From assembly GCA_002411365.1 (NCBI GenBank), contig DHSD01000030.1, positions 106,376 through 170,375 of the forward strand: DNA of 64,000 nucleotides, in the 5' to 3' direction. The DNA comes from Ruminococcaceae bacterium UBA5295. Lineage in GTDB: Bacteria; Bacillota; Clostridia; Oscillospirales; Acutalibacteraceae. This document shows positions 43,226 through 51,795 of the stretch, one piece after another. The notes beneath the pieces were generated by a model that was given only the letters and a program-made list of their open reading frames with translations, was not told the DNA's origin and did not search any database. How positions within the stretch are numbered: position 1 is the first letter of the stretch; each line of letters starts with the position of its first letter. The translations under genes and the position numbers were made by a program.

Positions 43226-45080
43226 TCTCTGCGCACCCCGCCAAAATCATTTGTACCATTCCATTGTCATCAAGGCCAAGAGATGCCAATCCTTCCCCCA
43301 TAGTCTGCTGCGGCACGAATCCATTTACTCCGCGCAGATAAAATTTCCCAGAAAATCCCGCCTGGCTGAGAAGGTAGCAAAAATGTTCACCAATCCCTCC
43401 ATGGGTAATTCCTTCTTCGAAGAAAAAAGTCATATCGGCAGCAGCAGCACGTTTTACGGCTCTGCTGTCCACCGGGCAGATCCTGTTGAGCTTTATTATT
43501 AATACGGAAATATTTTTTCGTTTGAGCCTCGAGCAGGCCAAGCATGCAAATGAGAAAAGCCTTCCATAAGTAACGAGTACAATTTTTGCTTTTATGTCAC
43601 CGTAGCAGTCGAACAGTTCTCCCTGCGGCTGAAAATCATACGGCCTAAAAAGCTGCCCCCCGCGAGGGTAGCATACCGCGGCAATTCCATCGCTCCCGTA
43701 AAGCGCCATGCGCAGGCACATCTTAAGCTCATCATAGTAAGCTGGGGCGTAAACGGCAATACCCGGAATTGTACTAAGATATGCCGCATCAAAAACGCCC
43801 TGATGTGTCTGGCCGTCTTCACCGACTATGCCCGCATGGTCAACAGCCAAAACGACTTTGACTTTCTGCAGTGAGATGTCATGTATAAGCTGGTCATATC
43901 CACGCTGAAGAAAAGAAGAGTAAACTGCAAAGACAGGGAGCATACCGCCCGTAGCAAGGCCTCCGCAAAAAGTGAGTGCGTGCTCTTCCGCAATTCCTAT
44001 ATCAAAAAAGCGTTTTGGAAATTTTTCTGCAAACTCCGTAAGGCCCGTGCCCGATTTCATAGCTGCTGTAATACCGCATATGCGCTGGTCTTTTTCCGCA
44101 AACTCGCAGAGAAAGCGGCCAAAAGAAGATGAAAAGCTTGTGCCTGACGATAAAGACTTGCCCGTCTTGATATCAAATTTAGGAACACCGTGAAACGCAT
44201 CCGGGTTATGTTCTGCAAAAGGGTATCCTCTTCCCTTTTGGGTGATTACATGCAGCAGCACTGGATGCTCAATGCTCTTTACGTTTGTAAATACCTCAAT
44301 CAGTTTGTCCACGTCATGGCCGTCAAACGGGCCGTAATAGTAAAAACCCATGTCTTCAAAAATTGTACTGTTGTACATAAGTTGCTTCATCACAGCCTTT
44401 GTGCGGGTAAGCGCGTGATGCATTGGCTTTCCTATCCCAGGTATCTGGTCAAGCGCCTTTTCCACATTCCCTTTAATGCGGAAATATGACGGCTCCGTAC
44501 GTATCTTTGCAAGGTAGCGTGCCATGGAACCGACATTGCGCGAAATAGACATTTTATTGTCATTTAAAACAACGATAAAATTTTTTTTAAACCGTCCGGC
44601 ATTGTTCAATCCCTCATACGCAAGGCCGCCAGTCAAGGCACCGTCGCCTATTACTGCGACTACATAGCCATCTTCACCTGCCAGCTCCTTAGCTTCAGCA
44701 AGCCCTAAAGCAGATGAAATTGATGTGCTGCTGTGGCCGCTTGTAAACGGGTCGTAAGGGCTCTCCTCCCTGTTTGGAAAACCGGAAAGGCCGTTTTTTT
44801 TTCGGATGGTGGAAATGCGATCCCCACGCCCCGTCAGCATCTTATGGGTATACGACTGATGGCCTACGTCCCACACAATCCTGTCTTTTTCAGAATTAAA
44901 GACGCGGTGGAGCGCAACCGTCAGTTCAACCACTCCAAGATTCGAGGCAAGGTGTCCACCGTTAGAAGCCACCGTCTTTATAATGCGGACTCTAATCTCA
45001 GAGCAAAGTTCCTTAAGCTGCCCCGACGACAGTTTTTTTAAATCTTTTGGAGAATGTATCGTATCCAAAAGGCCTTTCAT
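43206..45080 (-). CDS. dxs: 1-deoxy-D-xylulose-5-phosphate synthase
   Basis: Thiamine-diphosphate enzyme that condenses pyruvate and glyceraldehyde-3-phosphate, the first step of the MEP isoprenoid pathway. The 624-residue protein has ASNLGVVELTVALH, GHQSYTHKMLTGR, the thiamine motif GDGALTGGLAYEGLNNAG, and a transketolase-like second half (DIGIAEEHALTFCGGLA). ATG 45080 with AAGGTG six bases upstream is preferred over an ATG at 45098 that overlaps the folD stop. The usual xseA-xseB-ispA genes are not between folD and dxs. Confidence 0.96.
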   Translation of the reverse strand: MKGLLDTIHSPKDLKKLSSGQLKELCSEIRVRIIKTVASNGGHLASNLGVVELTVALHRVFNSEKDRIVWDVGHQSYTHKMLTGRGDRISTIRKKNGLSGFPNREESPYDPFTSGHSSTSISSALGLAEAKELAGEDGYVVAVIGDGALTGGLAYEGLNNAGRFKKNFIVVLNDNKMSISRNVGSMARYLAKIRTEPSYFRIKGNVEKALDQIPGIGKPMHHALTRTKAVMKQLMYNSTIFEDMGFYYYGPFDGHDVDKLIEVFTNVKSIEHPVLLHVITQKGRGYPFAEHNPDAFHGVPKFDIKTGKSLSSGTSFSSSFGRFLCEFAEKDQRICGITAAMKSGTGLTEFAEKFPKRFFDIGIAEEHALTFCGGLATGGMLPVFAVYSSFLQRGYDQLIHDISLQKVKVVLAVDHAGIVGEDGQTHQGVFDAAYLSTIPGIAVYAPAYYDELKMCLRMALYGSDGIAAVCYPRGGQLFRPYDFQPQGELFDCYGDIKAKIVLVTYGRLFSFACLACSRLKRKNISVLIIKLNRICPVDSRAVKRAAAADMTFFFEEGITHGGIGEHFCYLLSQAGFSGKFYLRGVNGFVPQQTMGEGLASLGLDDNGMVQMILAGCAENDKKKT

Positions 45081-45094
45081 CCCAACACCTTCGG

Positions 45095-45958
45095 TCATTT
45101 GAGTACAGGGATTCCATTCTGGAGCTTTGCAGCAGTAACAGTGTTTTTAAGCAGCATGGCAATGGTCATTGGGCCAACTCCACCCGGCACCGGTGTGATG
45201 TATGAAGCTTTTTGCTGTACCTTTTCAAAGTCTACGTCACCGCAAAGTTTTCCGCTGCTGCTGCGGTTCATGCCAACATCTATCACAACAGCACCCGGCT
45301 TGACCATATCTTCAGTAATAAATTTAGGCTTTCCAACTGCAGAAACGAGAATATCAGCCTGCACGCAATAATATTTTAGATTTTGTGTTTTAATATGGCA
45401 GATGGTTACGGTGCCGTTCGCATTTAGAAACAGCATTGCCATCGGCTTGCCAACTATGTTGCTTCTGCCAACTACTACGCAGTGCTTTCCCTCTATTGAA
45501 ATGGATTCACGGTGAAGCATCTCCATAATCCCAGCAGGTGTACATGGAGTAAACCTTGGATTTCCAGTTGAGATTCTCCCCACATTGCTCGGGTGGAATG
45601 CGTCTACGTCTTTCATAGGGTCTATTGTCTCAATAACAGCATCTTCATTAAGGCCGTTTGGCAGAGGCAGCTGGACGAGTATCCCGTTTATCTCTTTCTT
45701 GCGGTTCAACCGTGACACAAGCTCCAGCAATTCTTCCTGCTTCGCAGTCTCCGGCAGAGTATACTCCTCCGAATAAACTCCCGTTGCGGCACATGCTTTT
45801 TTCTTGTTGTTTACATATATACGTGAAGCTGGGTCATTTCCGACAAGCACAACTGCAAGGCCCGGTACGATTCCGCGTTTTTTAAGTTTCCGCGCCTCCA
45901 CGGCAACCTCTGCCTTTACTTCTGCGGAAATGGCTTTACCATTGATAATCTTCGACAT
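45095..45958 (-). CDS. folD: Bifunctional methylenetetrahydrofolate dehydrogenase/cyclohydrolase FolD
   Basis: Interconverts 5,10-methylene-, methenyl- and 10-formyl-tetrahydrofolate. The 287-residue chain starts MSKIINGKAISAEVKAEV, has the catalytic Tyr-Lys region SRIYVNNKKKACAATG, the LVQLPLPNGLNE motif, and the NADP-binding VVGRSNIVGKPMA and DVGMNR segments. ATG 45958 has AGGAT about nine bases upstream; a longer frame would add 24 residues with no homology. The product feeds trmFO and purine synthesis. It is in the same operon as dxs. Confidence 0.97.
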   Translation of the reverse strand: MSKIINGKAISAEVKAEVAVEARKLKKRGIVPGLAVVLVGNDPASRIYVNNKKKACAATGVYSEEYTLPETAKQEELLELVSRLNRKKEINGILVQLPLPNGLNEDAVIETIDPMKDVDAFHPSNVGRISTGNPRFTPCTPAGIMEMLHRESISIEGKHCVVVGRSNIVGKPMAMLFLNANGTVTICHIKTQNLKYYCVQADILVSAVGKPKFITEDMVKPGAVVIDVGMNRSSSGKLCGDVDFEKVQQKASYITPVPGGVGPMTIAMLLKNTVTAAKLQNGIPVLK

Positions 45959-46045
45959 ACATGCCATCCATCCTTTCTTGCAGCAGACCCGGTCAAGCGC
46001 AACAAGCCAACCCAACCAAAAAACCGCCATACCGTAACTGAAGAT

Positions 46046-47101
46046 TTATTTATCCGATTTTTCCGGCCCTTCTTCATCTTTTTCATGGCCGCTGTTTTCA
46101 GTCTGCGCTGCAATACCTGCACTGTTTTCATCTTTTTGGACGGAATCACCGGCAAGAACTTTTGCGGCGTCCTCCTTATTTTCGAATATTGTGCTTGTTC
46201 CATCGTCCGCTTCTTCAGCACTTTCTTCTTTTTTCGGCGCTTGTTCCACTTCGTCAGCAATCGAGTTGAGCTCCATTATCTTTGATGAGCCACACCCTGT
46301 CAATACCGTCCTGTTGCGGAACACAATAAGTAAGATGACCGAAACTATAACAGCAGCAGCCGCTACAACCTGAGAAACACGCAGCGGGATATATGGCGTA
46401 ACAAGGCTGTCTGTGCGCAGGCCTTCAACACAGAAGCGCTCAAAGCCATACCAGAGGCTGTAAAGAAGAAAGACCTGCCCGTCATACCTTCTGAATTTGC
46501 GGCTGAATATGTGAAGCAATATGAATCCAAGCAGGCACCATATCGACTCATAGAGAAAACATGGATGGACGCCCGTAGATGAAACTGAAACTGTGTTTTC
46601 ACTTACCATGCGCCACGGCAGTGTAGTACCTACGCCAAATGCTTCCTGATTGACAAAATTGCCCCAGCGGCCAATGCTTTGCCCAATCAAAAAGCCAAGA
46701 GAAGCAAGATCGAATATAACCGGAATACTGATTTTCCTGTGCTTTGCCATAAGCGCACTGCAGAGCAGGCCGCCTATGATGCCACCGTAAATGCCAAGGC
46801 CGCCTTCCCATATATAGAAAGCACTCATCGGATTGCTCCTATACTGGCTGCTGGCATCAAACAGCACATAATAGAGCCGTGCACCAATTACGCCGCCAAT
46901 CATGCCGACAATCACACAATCGATAAATTTATCTTCATCTACATGGAAATGTTTGCAGCTCTTCACCGTATACAACAGTGCGAGAAGGAAGCCCGCCGCA
47001 ATGATGATGCCATACCAGGCAAAAGCGTGCCCGCCTATAGTGAATGCCGTAGGATTTACAGTTACATTGATTCCAAGGCCCGGAAATTCAACATGATACA
47101 T
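46046..47101 (-). CDS. lgt: Prolipoprotein diacylglyceryl transferase with long acidic tail
   Basis: Membrane enzyme that attaches diacylglycerol to the lipobox cysteine of prelipoproteins. About seven transmembrane segments are seen, with the signature GRWGNFVNQEAFG and HPCFLYESIWCLLGF. The catalytic core ends near residue 265. About 85 further residues are almost wholly charged (EEVEQ-like, KKEESAEEADDGT, KDEEGPEKSDK) and lack a fold signal, an uncommon extension for this family. ATG 47101 (GAAGTG about nine bases before it) or GTG 47113 may be the start. It follows the two M16 peptidases and precedes folD. Confidence 0.95.
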   Translation of the reverse strand: MYHVEFPGLGINVTVNPTAFTIGGHAFAWYGIIIAAGFLLALLYTVKSCKHFHVDEDKFIDCVIVGMIGGVIGARLYYVLFDASSQYRSNPMSAFYIWEGGLGIYGGIIGGLLCSALMAKHRKISIPVIFDLASLGFLIGQSIGRWGNFVNQEAFGVGTTLPWRMVSENTVSVSSTGVHPCFLYESIWCLLGFILLHIFSRKFRRYDGQVFLLYSLWYGFERFCVEGLRTDSLVTPYIPLRVSQVVAAAAVIVSVILLIVFRNRTVLTGCGSSKIMELNSIADEVEQAPKKEESAEEADDGTSTIFENKEDAAKVLAGDSVQKDENSAGIAAQTENSGHEKDEEGPEKSDK

Positions 47102-47143
47102 ACGTATTTTCACTTCTCTACTTTGAATTTTATATTTAAAATT

Positions 47144-48424
47144 TCAGCCTTCCGGCCTTACGATGGAAATTGCAGACGTTTCAGGCCTAAACTGAGTTTT
47201 AAGCCGTGCCATAACAGAGTCTACGTCGGCTTCCGCCACAGCGTCGATATAAGAAAACAGTTCCCGCCCCGCAAATGCAAACGAAACTATGGAATTTGCA
47301 ATATTGCTTACACTGTTCAGCGCGGCGATGCTGCTTCCGTAAATCATGTTTTTCGCGCGGCCAAACGCTTCACGGCTTATTCCGTCCCTGCGCAGCTTCA
47401 CTATTTCCTGGTTTATGCGCTCTGCAACGGCATCAGGGTCTCGCGATTCGCCTGAAAAAATCACCGACGCAAAGCCCGGGCCTTCAAAATACTGCTGGCC
47501 AAACGACGCTTCGTTTATGAGCCCATCATCAAGCAGGTTGCGGTAAAGCGGTGACGCCGGTGAAGCAAGGGCTTTCAGAAGAATATCAGTTTCGGCAAGC
47601 TCTTTAGAAGATGCCCTGCCGCCACTGACAGGCTCTTTGAATCCGAGCTCAAAAATTGGCAGCGCAACAGGCAGCTTTTCTTCCGAACGGATGCGGACAA
47701 CGCTCTCAGGCTCCTGTGCGAAAATCCTCTCGACAGAAACAGGCTTCGAAGGTTTCAGCATTTTGTCGCATATGGAAAGCACGCGGTCCGTATCAAAATT
47801 TCCAGCAATGCACAACGCCATATTATTTAGATTATAGAAAGTATTGTAGCATTTATAAAGCAGCTCAGGCGTAATCTTCGCTATGCTTTCGGTCGTTCCC
47901 GCAATATCGATTTTCACCGGGTGAGTGTGGTAAAGGTTGCCAAGCAGGTCAAACATCACGCGCCACTGGGGATCGTCGTCATACATCCGTATTTCCTGCC
48001 CTATAATGCCCTGCTCTTTTTTTACCGTCTTATCAGTAAAGTAAGGCGACTGTACAAAATCAAGCAGTATTTCAAGCGAATCGTAGAAATGGCTTGTACA
48101 TGAAAACAGATAGCATGTCATATCGAAAGAAGTGTAGGCATTCGCGCATGCGCCCGTTTTTGCATAGCGCGCAAAAGCATCGCCGTCTGCGCTTTCGAAA
48201 AGCTTGTGTTCAAGGTAATGGGCAATGCCGTTTGGCACCGTCTGCGGCTCTGTCTCGTCAGACCTGCGAAAGCAGTTGTCTATGGAACCGTATTTCGTGC
48301 CGAATATGGCAAATGTGGAGCTGCTCTTCTTAGGGTAAAGATAAATTTTCAGTCCGGAAGGATGGTTTACTGTATAGTATAAATCATCTGTGCGGGCACT
48401 TTTGATTTCCTTTATTTCACTCAT
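47144..48424 (-). CDS. M16 zinc peptidase (YmfH-like, catalytic partner)
   Basis: Insulinase-family metallopeptidase of 426 residues. The inverted zinc motif HYLEHKLFE (HxxEH) is in the N-terminal half, with the downstream metal-ligand Glu likely in the GIIGQEIRMYDDDP segment. The second half is a degenerate repeat of the same fold. Its gene overlaps the neighbouring paralogue by eight bp. In Bacillus the YmfF/YmfH pair is thought to work as one unit, and the same is inferred here. The substrate is unknown. No signal peptide is present, so it is likely cytoplasmic. Confidence 0.92.
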   Translation of the reverse strand: MSEIKEIKSARTDDLYYTVNHPSGLKIYLYPKKSSSTFAIFGTKYGSIDNCFRRSDETEPQTVPNGIAHYLEHKLFESADGDAFARYAKTGACANAYTSFDMTCYLFSCTSHFYDSLEILLDFVQSPYFTDKTVKKEQGIIGQEIRMYDDDPQWRVMFDLLGNLYHTHPVKIDIAGTTESIAKITPELLYKCYNTFYNLNNMALCIAGNFDTDRVLSICDKMLKPSKPVSVERIFAQEPESVVRIRSEEKLPVALPIFELGFKEPVSGGRASSKELAETDILLKALASPASPLYRNLLDDGLINEASFGQQYFEGPGFASVIFSGESRDPDAVAERINQEIVKLRRDGISREAFGRAKNMIYGSSIAALNSVSNIANSIVSFAFAGRELFSYIDAVAEADVDSVMARLKTQFRPETSAISIVRPEG

Positions 48425-49703
48425 CTGAATTTCCCCCGTTCTCCGTAAGGCGGTAAACTGTGTCGAGTTCTACTTGCTGCGCCGCTTCCGTAATCTGGCT
48501 GCGCGTCACGCCGTTTATCATCTCAGCTTCATGTTCAGGCGTGCAGAGCGGGTTCGAAAATGTCTTTGAAAGGTACCACCCTTCGAGAGCCTCAAGGGAA
48601 TCAGAAACAGTGTGGTAAAGGTTGCAAAGGCTCAGCTTTGCCTCATCAATTTCTTCGTCTGTGAATTTTCCATGTTTCATGTCATCAAGCTGCGCAATTA
48701 TTTCATCTTTTGCACGCTCTATATTTTTCTGCTCAACACCACTCTGGACAAACATAATGCCCTTTATGGGGTTAAATGAAGAGCTGCAGTAATAGCACAG
48801 ACTCATCTTTTCCCTTACATTCAAAAAGAGTTTGGAGTTAGGCGACCCGCCGTACATTGCGCTCATCAGCTTAACAGCAGGGACGGCTTTTTCAGGCTCC
48901 ACACATCCTGTGCGGAATCCCATCACAAGCTTGGACTGGACAACGTCCATCTTTTCCGCAATGTCCTTAGGTTCCCCCGCCTTTCTTACAACACAGCCTT
49001 TGTAGTTTTCAATATTTGCCCTTCCATGTTTTGCAAAAGCATCTGAAAAGCTGTGGAAAACCGGTTCGGGGTCGCAGTTGCCTAAAACCATTATTTCAGC
49101 AGGTGCGCTTTGAAGCATACGCTCCCATGCAGCGGTCAGATCGCTGCGCTTTAAATTTTTGATTTCTTCTTTTGTTCCGAGCCTGCTCAGGCCGTACGGC
49201 TCTTTCGAGCACATTATTTCCTGGCAGCGGCGGAACGCATATATCTGCTTGTCATTAAATTCGGAATCGAGCGTCTCCATAAGCTGGCGCTTTTCCTGCT
49301 CAAACCCATCTTCTGGGAAAAGCCCGCCTGGCATTTGCGGCTCAAACACAACATCACACAGAAGGCGTGAAAGTTCCTCCGACATTTTTTCGTCGTGTAG
49401 GGCATAGCGGTCGGCAAGGCCGCTGACAAAAATTGAAAGCATCTGCACATCGCCGAGCTTTTGGATATCGGCATCAAGTTCGGCTCCGTAAAGTTCAGCC
49501 AGATGCTCATTCAGCTTTGTGAAATCAGGATATTTTTTGCATGAACGCGTAAGCAGAAAAGGCAGCAATGCATTTTTTGCTGCAGTTTCTTTTTTAAGCG
49601 GGAGTAAAAAATTTATTGAAATACGTGCCGTTTTGAAACGACTGTCACGGATACTGCGAAAATTAATACCGCTGCATACTGAACGTTTTTGGACTTCTGC
49701 CAT
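48417..49703 (-). CDS. M16-family peptidase-like protein without zinc motif (YmfF-like)
   Basis: Paralogous 428-residue protein. The overall M16 fold is clear (LLPFLLTRSCKKYPDFTKLNEHLAELYGAELDAD), but the HxxEH motif is replaced and no alternative is seen. It should therefore be the non-catalytic half of a two-chain peptidase, as in mitochondrial processing peptidase or the YmfF/YmfH type. It is the first gene of the run down to recN, with a probable extended -10 promoter upstream. Its TAA just before the ATG rules out an earlier start. Confidence 0.9.
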   Translation of the reverse strand: MAEVQKRSVCSGINFRSIRDSRFKTARISINFLLPLKKETAAKNALLPFLLTRSCKKYPDFTKLNEHLAELYGAELDADIQKLGDVQMLSIFVSGLADRYALHDEKMSEELSRLLCDVVFEPQMPGGLFPEDGFEQEKRQLMETLDSEFNDKQIYAFRRCQEIMCSKEPYGLSRLGTKEEIKNLKRSDLTAAWERMLQSAPAEIMVLGNCDPEPVFHSFSDAFAKHGRANIENYKGCVVRKAGEPKDIAEKMDVVQSKLVMGFRTGCVEPEKAVPAVKLMSAMYGGSPNSKLFLNVREKMSLCYYCSSSFNPIKGIMFVQSGVEQKNIERAKDEIIAQLDDMKHGKFTDEEIDEAKLSLCNLYHTVSDSLEALEGWYLSKTFSNPLCTPEHEAEMINGVTRSQITEAAQQVELDTVYRLTENGGNSDE

Positions 49704-49747
49704 TTACAAAGTTCATCTCCCCACAGATTTGCTGTACGTTAAACTTA

Positions 49748-49753
49748 ATTATA
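49748..49753 (-). promoter_or_regulatory. Extended -10 promoter of the M16-lgt-folD-dxs-recN operon
   Basis: On the minus strand TGT precedes a perfect TATAAT about 45 bp before the first gene. The region 17 bp upstream (TTTTCT) is a poor -35, so only the extended -10 supports the site. Confidence 0.6.
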
Positions 49754-49822
49754 ACACACTTAGTAACTGTAGAAAAGGACAGAGTTGCTTTTGCCGAAAA
49801 ATCATTGCTTGCTGTGAAAGTA

Positions 49823-49854
49823 TAAAAAAACGGGGAGCGGGCCTACCGCTCCCC
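49823..49854 (-). terminator. Terminator after the sulfhydrylase gene
   Basis: On the minus strand GGGGAGCGG and CCGCTCCCC form a nine-bp stem with a five-base loop, then GTTTTTTT. It lies just after the stop of the gene at 49867. Confidence 0.93.
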
Positions 49855-49866
49855 TTACGTCATGCT

Positions 49867-51138
49867 TTAGACACGGGCAAGGGCATTTTCAATATCGTCG
49901 AGTATATCGTTTATATTTTCAATTCCAACAGACAGCCTTATCATGTTTGGGCTTATACCTGCAGCCGCAAGCTGCTTGTCGTCAAGCTGGCGATGCGTTG
50001 TGCTTGCCGGGTGCAGCACACAAGTCCGAAGGTCGGCCACATGTGTAACTATAGATGCAAGGTGAAGCCCCTCAATAAAGCGTATGGCACCGCTGCGCCC
50101 ACCCTTTGTGCCAAAAGAAATCACACCGCTCGTGCCGTGCGGCATGTATTTTTTCGTAAGCGCATGGTACTTGCTGCTTTCGAGATCTGGATAATCCACC
50201 CACTCCACCTTGTCGCTCTTTTCAAGGTATCTGGCAACGGCAATGGCATTAGAGCAGTGACGCTCCATGCGCAGGGCAAGTGTCTCAAGGCCGAGGTTGA
50301 GAAGGAACGCATTCGTCGGTGAAGCCTGTGCCCCGATATCGCGCATCATGTGCACACGCGCTTTTGTAATATATGCAGCCCTGCCAAATGCCTTAGTGTA
50401 CACAAGGCCGTGGTAAGACTCGTCAGGCTCTGTAAGGCCAGGGAATTTGCCGTTCTCCCAATTGAAATTCCCGCTGTCGACTATTGCACCGCCAACCTGC
50501 ACAGCATGGCCGTCCATATATTTTGTGGTGGAGTGTGTCACAATATCCGCGCCAAATTTAAACGGCCGGCAGTTGATTGGGGTCGGGAATGTGTTGTCAA
50601 CAATAAGGGGCACGCCGTGCGCATGCGCCGCTTTTGCAAACTTTTCAATATCCGCAACTACAAGCGAGGGATTCGAAAGCGTTTCGGCAAAAACGCAGCG
50701 CGTGTTTTCCTTGAAAGCCGCATTAAGCTCTTCTTCCGTGCAGTCCGGTGAAACGAATGTGCAGTCAATGCCCATTTCACGCAATGTCTTGTTAAACAGG
50801 TTAAATGTTCCCCCGTAAATTGATGCCGAGCTGATAATGTGGTCTCCGCTGTGGCATATGTTACAAACCGAAATAAATGAAGCCGCCTGGCCCGAAGAAG
50901 TCAGCATAGCACCGACGCCACCCTCAAGCACTGCAATTTTCTTTTCGACGGCATCTACCGTTGGGTTGCTGATGCGTGTATAGAAAAATCCGTTTGCCTT
51001 TAGGTCAAACAAGTCTCCCATTGCTTTGGCAGTGTCATACTTATATGTTGTGCTCTGCACAATAGGCAGAACACGCGGCTCACCATTTTTCGGCTCATAT
51101 CCGGCATGAATGCAGTTTGTATCGATTCGATATCCCAT
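49867..51138 (-). CDS. O-acetylhomoserine sulfhydrylase-type PLP enzyme
   Basis: Pyridoxal-phosphate enzyme of the Cys/Met metabolism family, 423 residues. The PLP lysine is K206 in THSTTKYMDGHAVQVGG. SNPTVDAVEKKIAVLEGG and the C-terminal ENINDILDDIENAL match O-acetylhomoserine aminocarboxypropyltransferases (MetY), which make homocysteine directly from sulfide. ATG 51138 follows AGGAAGGA; a longer frame adds about 30 unlikely residues. No SAM riboswitch or T-box fits upstream, and it is read after a zinc-ribbon gene with its own promoter. MetY and MegL-like lyases are hard to separate by eye. Confidence 0.88.
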   Translation of the reverse strand: MGYRIDTNCIHAGYEPKNGEPRVLPIVQSTTYKYDTAKAMGDLFDLKANGFFYTRISNPTVDAVEKKIAVLEGGVGAMLTSSGQAASFISVCNICHSGDHIISSASIYGGTFNLFNKTLREMGIDCTFVSPDCTEEELNAAFKENTRCVFAETLSNPSLVVADIEKFAKAAHAHGVPLIVDNTFPTPINCRPFKFGADIVTHSTTKYMDGHAVQVGGAIVDSGNFNWENGKFPGLTEPDESYHGLVYTKAFGRAAYITKARVHMMRDIGAQASPTNAFLLNLGLETLALRMERHCSNAIAVARYLEKSDKVEWVDYPDLESSKYHALTKKYMPHGTSGVISFGTKGGRSGAIRFIEGLHLASIVTHVADLRTCVLHPASTTHRQLDDKQLAAAGISPNMIRLSVGIENINDILDDIENALARV

Positions 51139-51161
51139 TTTACATTTCCTTCCTATACTTT

Positions 51162-51185
51162 TTAAGCCTCCGCTTAAGCCTCCGC
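51162..51185. repeat. Exact 12-bp tandem duplication upstream of the sulfhydrylase gene
   Basis: TTAAGCCTCCGC occurs twice back to back. On the minus strand each copy includes GGAGG, so the leader holds two ribosome-site-like sequences before the true one nearer the start. Confidence 0.85.
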
Positions 51186-51206
51186 GACAGCACAATACAA
51201 CGCCAT

Positions 51207-51713
51207 TTAGAAAAGGCTCTTTATCCATGCGGCAAAAATATCAGACATACTCACAACACCCCAAACCAAAAGCAGAAAGAGCAGCGCAGAAATAATCCTC
51301 GCGGCTATCTGTTTGCCATGGCTCAAAGGTGCTTGTGCCTTTTGCTTTTTACCTGACTCTTTGCCTGAAATATCTTCTTGCTCTTTTTTATTGGGTTCGT
51401 CCTTTATTATGCCTATTCCATGCAGAGTATCTTCTGCATGCCCCATCTCTGCATAAGGCACAAAAAGCCTTGTCTGGGATGCCCTGCTTTTGCCGAGGAT
51501 CACCGGAGAAGTCCCTCCCAAATTCATATTGCGCTTCATATACGGAAGGCCGGCATCGTCAAATGCAGCCGAAATTTTCACTGCATCGTTCTCCCACACC
51601 GTAATCAGAAGCACAGGGTCATCCGGCTTCGGCGGCCTGAGTTTCGCACTGCCACAGACCGGACAGCTACCTTCGCCACGGCAGAGAATCTGACAGTCCT
51701 CGCAGTAAAGCAT
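51207..51713 (-). CDS. Zinc-ribbon protein with C-terminal membrane anchor, unknown function
   Basis: About 168 residues. The N-terminus has a zinc-ribbon-like CEDCQILCRGEGSCPVCGS. A central domain of about 60 residues (PVLLITVWENDAVKISAAFDDAGLPYMKRN) resembles DUF2007-like signal-transducing modules only loosely. A charged Lys/Glu linker and a single transmembrane helix (about 143-162, ISALLFLLLVWGVV) follow. ATG 51713 has AGAGGTG seven bases upstream. It has its own sigma-A promoter and is followed by the sulfhydrylase. I cannot assign a function. Confidence 0.72.
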   Translation of the reverse strand: MLYCEDCQILCRGEGSCPVCGSAKLRPPKPDDPVLLITVWENDAVKISAAFDDAGLPYMKRNMNLGGTSPVILGKSRASQTRLFVPYAEMGHAEDTLHGIGIIKDEPNKKEQEDISGKESGKKQKAQAPLSHGKQIAARIISALLFLLLVWGVVSMSDIFAAWIKSLF

Positions 51714-51743
51714 CAGCCACACCTCTCATTTTGATTTTTCTGT

Positions 51744-51772
51744 ATTATAACACCCACTGTATGGCATGACAA
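51744..51772 (-). promoter_or_regulatory. Sigma-A promoter before the zinc-ribbon and sulfhydrylase genes
   Basis: On the minus strand TTGTCA (51767-51772) and TATAAT (51744-51749) are spaced 17 bp; TGT just before the -10 also gives an extended -10. It separates these genes from the upstream sporulation pair. Confidence 0.85.
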
Positions 51773-51795
51773 GTAAATATGCGGACTGTTTTTTG

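Noticed and set aside
46679..47455. Open frame of 258 codons on the plus strand
   Set aside because: It covers lgt and the end of an M16 peptidase in antisense; no ribosome site or known motif.
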